A stretch of 64,000 nt of DNA from Hypericum androsaemum (taxonomy: Eukaryota; Streptophyta; Magnoliopsida; Malpighiales; Hypericaceae), in the NCBI GenBank assembly GCA_963995505.1, contig OZ023185.1, forward strand, positions 17,433,691-17,497,690, given 5' to 3'. This document shows positions 57,987-64,000 of this stretch, piece after piece (within the stretch, counting starts at the first letter, position 1; each line of letters starts with the position of its first letter). A model generated the notes under the pieces. It was not told where the DNA came from. It worked only from the letters and a program-made list of their open reading frames with translations, and ran no database searches. A program made the position numbers and the translations under genes.

Positions 57987-59102
57987 GGGAAAATTACTCC
58001 CAAGCCCTTAGGATTTACTTAAATATACTCAAAAGTCTCTCTTGTTTGCAAAACACACGACGACGTCCCTCATGTTTGATTTTATTATACTTTCGGGTCC
58101 CTGGCGCACGTTAGCAGCTCTTTTTTTCATTTTTGTCAATGAAATGACCAAAATACCCTTAGAGAAAAAAAGTCATCTTATTCCTCTAGATTGCTGACGT
58201 CATCTAATTAAGATCCCAACCCAATCGTCATACACCAAATCGATGCCAAATTAAGATCTGACACCAAATCAAAACACAATCGTCATACACCAAATTAAGA
58301 TCCGATCCCAGCACGAACTTGCCCCGCCCATCCTCGTCATACACCGGGTCAATAATCCCTTCGCTGAATGCTATCCACCCGCTAGTTCTCCTCGAGAAAC
58401 TACAGCATAACCCGCTTCATCTCCTCGTCGAGCCTTCCATTGTCCTTCAAAACGCAGGAGGAGGAGGATGAGGAGAAGGCGATGGCGAGGGAGATGAGGT
58501 TTTCGAGGACAGATATGGCGAGGGAGAAGCGGAGGAGCGACTATGGCAGCACCCTCGACGATGACCAGCGCCACGCCGACGCTGTCGACACAGCCGATGC
58601 CCTCGCTGCCGTCCTCGAGTACCTGGACGCCGTTGTCTCCCCTTCGAGCCGGAGACAGATCGGAGCTCCAGGTTAGAGATCGACCCACGACTCGATCTCT
58701 TACCCTCCTCCTACTCGACCTCTTCTCCTCATTGGTGATGGTGGATGAGGAAAAGTCTGATCTTACCGGCTCCGAAACTTCGTCGTCAAGAAATTGTTAA
58801 ACTCGAGGGACGTCAGAGCTAATGTCGGGCTTCGGGATTCCCTCGAGGAGAAGAAGACGATCCCTTACCCTCTTTACCTCGCCGCGTCCTCAAGGGTTTT
58901 TGATTTCAATCTTCTTCGTTGCTTGGAACTGGGAAGTGAAGAGAAGAAGGATTGAAAGTGGGTATATTTGCAGGTAAGGCTATATTTAAGGATCCGAAAG
59001 TATAATAAAATCAAACACCAGGGACGTTGGCGTGTATTTTGCAAACATGAGAGACTTTTGAGTATATTTAAGAAAATCTGAACCACTTGAGAGTAATTTC
59101 CC
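57987..59102. mobile_element. MULE-type element, same family as the CHX-carrying one
   Basis: Arms of about 160 bases (GGGAAAATTACTCCCAAGCC... with TTTAAATATACTCAAAAG) and a perfect 9-bp duplication TTGAAATTT (57978-57986, 59103-59111). The GC-rich core at 58320-58880 has frames on both strands (plus: DDDQRHADAVDTADALAAVL; none recognised) and looks like captured DNA from a donor different from the CHX fragment. Confidence 0.9.
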
Positions 59103-59386
59103 TTGAAATTTTAATTCCCCCCACGTCCCCACCAATTTATTTTATCCTATTTTCAAATCTTATCCTATTTTATTATTAATACATAATTCGCCAAATTATT
59201 CTGCAAATTGAATCGAAAATTCGTTGCGCTGAATAATTCGTCGAATTGACGAATTTAGATATATGGTCAGATTCGATTCATCCTTTGACAAATTCGAATC
59301 CAAATTAGAATTCGTTTGAGCCAGTTCTAATCCGAATCAAATTTTTGACAAATCAAATCGAATTCATGGTCACCCCTATTCTTAGA

Positions 59387-60782
59387 TAAGGGTTGACCAT
59401 TCAATTCATTTTATCAAAAAATTTGATTCAGATTCGAACCGGTTCAAATAAATCCCAATTCGGATTGAAATAGCCATTGCACAAATTAAATTCGAATCCA
59501 AATATCCAAATTTGTCAATTCGTCGAATTGACAAATTTAGATTCGAATTTAATTTGTCAAATAATTTTTCATTAGCTTCACCAAATAATTCGTCGAATCA
59601 TGTAAAAAAAGAAAATAAATAGGATCAAATTTTAAAAAGGGAGAAATATGAGAATTGAAAATTTAAATTTTCATTTTACCTTCTTCCATTTTTTAAAATT
59701 AAAATAATTCAAATTTCAATTCAATAATCTTTCTAATGACAATTTTATCTATATAAGTATCCTCTCTTAAAGTTTACTAATTAGCTATTTTAGTCATATT
59801 ATTAGTTACATAATTAGTCGTATTATTAGTCACATAATTAGTGATATCTCTATATGGAATTTCCACCGATTCTCCTTTATCGTATTCCACACCAAGTGAA
59901 AAACGCCAAGGAAGTAGTTCCACGGGGAAACTCGTAAAATTCAAAAACTCTAAAAATTGAATTAAAAAAATAAAAAAATATCAAATTCAACCAAGGTTTT
60001 CAAATACGACCCGGAGATCGACCCGGATTTTGGGCCGAACTCCGGGTCGAACGGTCCGACTGGTTGAACCGCCGATCAGACCGGGTGATTTTTTTACTTA
60101 TATATTAATTTTTTAGAAGTGCCACCAATATTAATAAGGCCCACCATTACTTGTTTGGTTAAAAGTCTCCGGCCCAACATGGAGAAATAAGGCCCACTAT
60201 TAATAATATATATAAACTTATTTCCCTTCCAATTTAAACAAGCATTCTGAGTTTAGGGTTAGAGAAATTGAAAAATATTGGGAGGAATCGGGCTTCCTGC
60301 ATGGTTTCCTCGGTGGTGAATTTGTATTTTTGGGATTTTGGGGTCTGAGATCGGAGAAGACAATCACGATTTCGTGGGTCTTGGGGTTTTTTTTCCACGA
60401 TTTGGGGGTAAGAGTTTCGATCATATTTTCCTCGATGTTCTGAGTTGGAAAATTTTGGTTTAATTTTCAAGTTTTAAGCAAAAAACTTTACGAACCCGAA
60501 ATTTCTGTGTCAGTTTTCCGTACGAACCGCCCGGTCTGACCGGATTTTGGGCGGTTCGTAAGGTTGGCGTTTCAACGAGCAAACCCGGTATGCCCTTCTT
60601 ACCGAATCGCGGTCGGACCGGTCGAACCACCGGTCGGACCGCGTATTTAAAAACCTTGAATTCAACGGTTTATAATTCTTATTGGAATTTGTCTATGATC
60701 GAATTGAATACGAATTATAATTTTGTCAATACAAATTCGGTAAATTATAATTCGAATTCGATTTGATTCATGTCCACCCTTA
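59387..60782. mobile_element. hAT-like element B, adjacent to element A
   Basis: It starts TAAGGGTTGACCATTCAATT and ends with ...TGATTCATGTCCACCCTTA. The flanks are TTCTTAGA (59379-59386, shared with element A) and CTCTTAGA (60783-60790). The ends carry the same AATTCG-rich DNA as element A. A smaller element sits inside at 59992-60658. Confidence 0.72.
59992..60658. mobile_element. hAT-type MITE nested in element B
   Basis: Ends CAAGGTTTTCAAATACG and CGTATTTAAAAACCTTG form the inverted repeat; subterminal parts are rich in GGTCCGAC/GTCGGACC words. A perfect 8-bp duplication AATTCAAC is at 59984-59991 and 60659-60666. No coding capacity is recognised. Confidence 0.85.
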
Positions 60783-61559
60783 CTCTTAGAATTGTTTTAC
60801 TAGGGGACTAAACAATAAACATGCATTCTTCCAAAGGCCAAGGATGATTTTGCATTTTGTTATTTGCCTGGCAAGTTTTGTGTTATATTATGTCATACCA
60901 TGTCATTTTTATATGTGTAACATACCACTTTACTAATAGGAGGAAAAACATAAATAAATTGATAGCACTTAAATTCAAATCATAATTGAGAAAAGATAAG
61001 TAAATCTGAGACAGATCCGGAGTGGTCGTCCCAAGGTCGGCCTAATGGAGGAGAAAAAAATCTACCGACTACGCTAAACTAGGTCTAAGCTAAGAGAAAG
61101 ATAGAGAGAAAAATAGTTGTTGTGTGTAGATGTGTTGGTGATGTCTCTCTCCGTCGCCCGAATCTCCTTTATATAGCACGTCTTGACCTAGCTCCATCCT
61201 TCCCAAGCAAGAAATCTCGTCCCGAATGAATATCTTGTTTCCAAATCAAACCGACTTAGAATAGAAAAATTCAAGCCGTCTTTCCATACTTCGGCTCCAA
61301 GTCTCAATCCCGAGAAGTCCGCCTCACGTTATTTGTTCCAAATCTTACCAAATATTGAGAATCCCAGTTCAACTTAAAAAAATATAGATCGACTTGACCT
61401 TCTCGAATCCCCCACGCAAAATCTCGTCTCAAGTCCGTCATCCCCCAAGGTGGACATCTCGCCAAGCCCAAAGTGAATCTCAAAACGGGCTCAAGCTGAT
61501 GGCTCCTCAACCAAAGTGGACCTACTCCCGAAATCGCCTTCTAGTCTATGAAGGTCAAA

Positions 61560-61795
61560 TAGGCTTCTCGCTCGGGTCCAAGTTGGCTTCTCACCTTCTG
61601 CTTCTCGCTCGGCTTCCCGCCTTAGGCTTCTCACCTTAGGTTTCTCGCTCGGCCTCTCGCTCGACCTCTCGCTTAGCCTCTCGCCTACATGAGCGAAAGG
61701 GGCTTCTCGCTCAGCCTCTCGCCTACATGAGCTAGAGGGGCTTCTCACCTTAGGATTCTCGCCTTAGGTTTCTCGCCGTTGGCTTCCCGCCAACG
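61560..61795. repeat. Short-period CTTCTCGC minisatellite
   Basis: About 16 units of 12-14 bases such as CCTCTCGCTCG, CTTCTCACCTTAGG and TTTCTCGCTCGG, plus one duplicated longer unit containing CTCGCCTACATGAGC. It lies inside the possible LTR. Confidence 0.8.
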
Positions 61796-62002
61796 ACTCA
61801 CGGAGCGAAGTGCCCAACCCAGACACCCCACTTTAAAGGATAAAGTACCCTCGGGGCTCTAACCTCGAAGGTCAAAGTGACCATCCGGGCTCCCTCCTTA
61901 TAGGTCGAAGCAACCATCCGGGCTCTCACCTTGAGGACCAAAGCATCTTCTTACATTGACCTACATCTTTTACCTGCTTCTGCTTCGAATTGGAAGATAT
62001 GA

Positions 62003-62500
62003 TAAACTACAAAGTCGTAGATTTGTGTCTTAACTTCGCAGAGCAACTTGAATAGTCTCAATCAGAGCTCCGGATAGAAAGTTATGAGTATTTTACCGAG
62101 GAGCATCACCCAAGTGGGCGGGAAGCGGACCGAACCGCGCTCCCGCCTTGGTCTTGCAAGCGGGAAGCGGACCGAACCGGTTCAAAGTATGCTCATCTTG
62201 AAGTAGATTTATGACCATATTTCGCTTCAAATTAAAAAAGTTGTAAACTACAAAGTTGTAGATCTTTGTCTTGCCTTTCCACAGCTGAAAGAATCATCTC
62301 AATCCAATATCCGAGTCGAAAATCTACCACCAATTTACCAAAGTCCATCAGAACTCAAGAGCAAGCTAATACCAGGAATTGGCACTTTGTTTAGACTGGC
62401 TTCTGATCCGAATTAGGCAAGGCTCTTCAAAACAAAATTGTAGATACATGTCTCGCCTTTCCATAGCCGTAAGAATCTCTTCATTCCAACCTACGAGTCC
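62003..62500. repeat. Three dispersed copies of a GTTGTAGAT motif
   Basis: Blocks starting at about 62003, 62242 and 62432 share AAACTACAAAGTYGTAGAT, a TTCRCAGAGC-like word and TTGAATAGTCTCAATC. Spacing is about 239 and 190 bases. The 176-bp repeat at 38.6 kb contains the same arrangement of words. Confidence 0.6.
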
Positions 62501-63646
62501 AAAGTAACGGCCAATTTACCACGGAAGGACGTTGTCATCCAAGGACAAGCCGAAGTTAACCAAGGACAATATAACAAAGCGGTCTATCGTCACCGGTTTC
62601 GATCAAGTAAGACCGTCATCGGTCTCGATAGAGGGGAGATCATCGACAATCTCTTTCCAACTCAAAATCGAAAGTGATCGCTTTGAGACAACACCGCTTA
62701 CTGATCACTTTGAGACCACACCGGTCACCCGGTTACTTTGAGATCATACCGAGTACCTCAAAATATGTTGACGATGCCGAGATTATTTTTGTACCTCAAC
62801 AAAAATCTATGCTTATTTTGTTGGAATTGAAAAAATAGCTTTTTGTAAGAAAGGAAGAAAAAGAAAAAAAATGAGGAAACAAAAAAAAATCCATAATAAA
62901 TTTCAAGTGCGTAACACGTAGGCGCGCACGTATCAAACCTTTTGCGTCCACAACGTCGCAGATGACGTATGGTGCTACGTTTACGTTTGATACAACCCTG
63001 GGCCCCACCACCTGTCCCCTTCCTTAAATCTCCAATAAAAAATAATTAGAAAAAAAACACAGGAAGGTTCAAAAAAGGATTTTGATTTTCACCGCCACTT
63101 CCTCTCTCTCCCCACATTTATTTACTTACCCTCATTGGCTTTAAAATCCCACCAAACAAAAATCCCTCTTTTCTTGGCCCTTATAAACCCTAAAAAATCC
63201 AATTCCTAATTTCCTTCCTTCTCCATCAGCCAGAGCCTTGATCGCGACGGTGGGTTACTATTATTTGTGGGTCTGGTACGATACAGGCCCTGGTTTCTTT
63301 TTTATCCTTGTTTTTCACAATTTTGGTGATTTATGCAATTTTTCGCTCGATCGTTGTGTATCTAGCGCTTCTAGGTTAAATTTTGATATAAAGTTTGAAT
63401 CTTTTTTGTGTTGGAGACTTGAACCGCGTGAAATTGAAGAATTTAGTGAGGTTTTGGAGTATTGGAATGTGATGGGGGTTTAAGAGACATTAATTTTCTT
63501 AGATGACCGTTGTTTGCTAATAATCTTTTTGTTAGTGTAGTTCTTTTTCGTTTGTTTGTGTAGTTTAGGGCTGATAGGGTGGACCTTTTTTTGTCCAGGA
63601 AGGGGGATTGGAGCAAGAATTGGTACATATTTCTGGTGAAGAAAGC

Positions 63647-64000
63647 ATGAGCTCGGAGGCTCGAGGGGGGAGACAACCTCCTTTGAGGGAATACAGAAGG
63701 AGAAAGGCTCTACCGGACTTGAATGCCCCTCCAGTTGTACCCAGGGACGAAGCATCATCGAGTCTGGCTGCTGCTGCTCAGGGAATTGGCGGCGGTTCCC
63801 AATTGCACGGGCAACCTGAACCCCCTGCAGCTATTGATGTTGAGGCTATTGATGATGATGTCATTGTATCATCACCTAGGTCTTTTGCTGAAGTAGGCAC
63901 TCAGTTCCTTTCTTCTGACTGATATATACCTAATGATAAGTTATGATGAATCTCAGCTGGTGACTTTTGTTTCTTTGTTGTAATGATTGTAGGCTAAACA
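63647..64000 (+). CDS. N-terminal part of a probable RING-finger E3 ligase (cut by window end)
   Basis: Exon 63647-63892 encodes 82 residues starting MSSEARGGRQPPLREYRRRK, then ALPDLNAPPV and IDVEAIDDDVIVSSPRSFAE. A second exon starts at 63993 (GCTAAACA) in phase 0 and runs off the edge. An acceptor TTGTCCAG before 63599 suggests a 5'-UTR intron. The N-terminus resembles plant RNF4-like RING proteins, whose RING domain would lie beyond the window, so the family call rests only on this short region. A start further upstream is unlikely because no in-frame ATG precedes 63647 in this exon. Confidence 0.55.

Larger units (their letters stand above)
54733..59378. mobile_element. hAT-like element A with nested insertions
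   Basis: It starts TAGGCGTGACCATGAATCGA and ends with the inverted GATTCATGGTCACCCCTA-type sequence at 59378. The 8-bp flanks are CTCTTAGA (54725-54732) and TTCTTAGA (59379-59386). Ends are rich in AATTCGAATTCG words. It contains a hAT transposase remnant (55036-55556) and three later insertions (55982-57373, 57413-57815, 57987-59102); without them it would be about 1.7 kb. Confidence 0.75.
61007..62801. mobile_element. Possible solo LTR
   Basis: The segment begins TG and ends CA, with a TATA-like TTTATATAG at 61171. Its interior has GC-richer repeats typical of long plant LTRs. The word AAATC occurs at 61002-61006 and 62803-62807, one base off an exact 5-bp duplication. No second LTR or coding domain is in the window, so classification is tentative. 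60791-61006 and 62802-63200 contain nothing recognised. Confidence 0.35.

Noticed and set aside
63608..63646. Upstream start of the RING-type gene at 63608
   Set aside because: The codon is TTG, not ATG; the conserved start MSSEARGG is at 63647.

Overview
The window is nuclear DNA of a eudicot plant. The protein-coding genes are split by short GT-AG introns with AT-rich sequence, they belong to plant families (XTH, RIN4/NOI, CHX, plant SUMO), and the space between them is filled with plant DNA transposons and retroelement remnants. I cannot name the species from sequence alone. There are no rRNA or tRNA genes, no CRISPR array and no bacterial-type operons.

Layout. 1-0.86 kb is a strongly G-skewed minisatellite. 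1.0-10.2 kb is a tandem duplication of a KDEL receptor (ERD2) locus. The first copy is a pseudogene that lost exon 4 and exon 6; the second is an intact 6-exon, 215-codon gene. 10.5-13.1 kb holds a decayed LINE-like remnant and, on the minus strand, an intact 3-exon SUMO gene whose last exon is also duplicated downstream. 13.7-15.2 kb has a SINE and two palindromic Mutator-like (MULE-type) elements. 16.9-18.9 kb is a 4-exon xyloglucan endotransglucosylase/hydrolase (XTH) gene. 19.3-23.4 kb is a broken GPI-transamidase subunit PIG-T gene, split by a 1.6-kb insertion that contains a nearly identical 496-bp tandem duplication. 24.3-35.0 kb is the most gene-dense part: an unnamed plant nuclear-type protein (minus), a UBA/PUB-domain protein (plus), a SAM-domain protein (plus) and a BAP31-like ER membrane protein (minus).

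35-51 kb is transposon territory. It has a MULE carrying a CHX antiporter C-terminal fragment, several other TIR elements with 9-bp target duplications, a foldback-like structure made of two inverted 22-bp minisatellite arrays, and a degenerate hAT transposon inserted inside another repeat. 51.6-54.3 kb is a complete RIN4-type immune regulator gene with two NOI motifs and a cysteine-rich C-terminus. 54.7-60.8 kb is a nested composite of two adjacent hAT-like elements that share 8-bp target sequences and carry at least four younger insertions. 61-62.8 kb looks like a solo LTR. 63.6 kb to the end is the start of a probable RING-finger E3 gene.

The intact genes are ordinary single-copy housekeeping or signalling genes; they do not form a cluster with a shared function. 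ERD2, BAP31 and the PIG-T remnant concern the ER; SUMO, the UBA/PUB protein and the probable RING protein concern ubiquitin-like signalling; RIN4 concerns immunity and XTH the cell wall. The exon structures given were deduced by hand from splice sites and reading-phase continuity, and all intact models close in frame.
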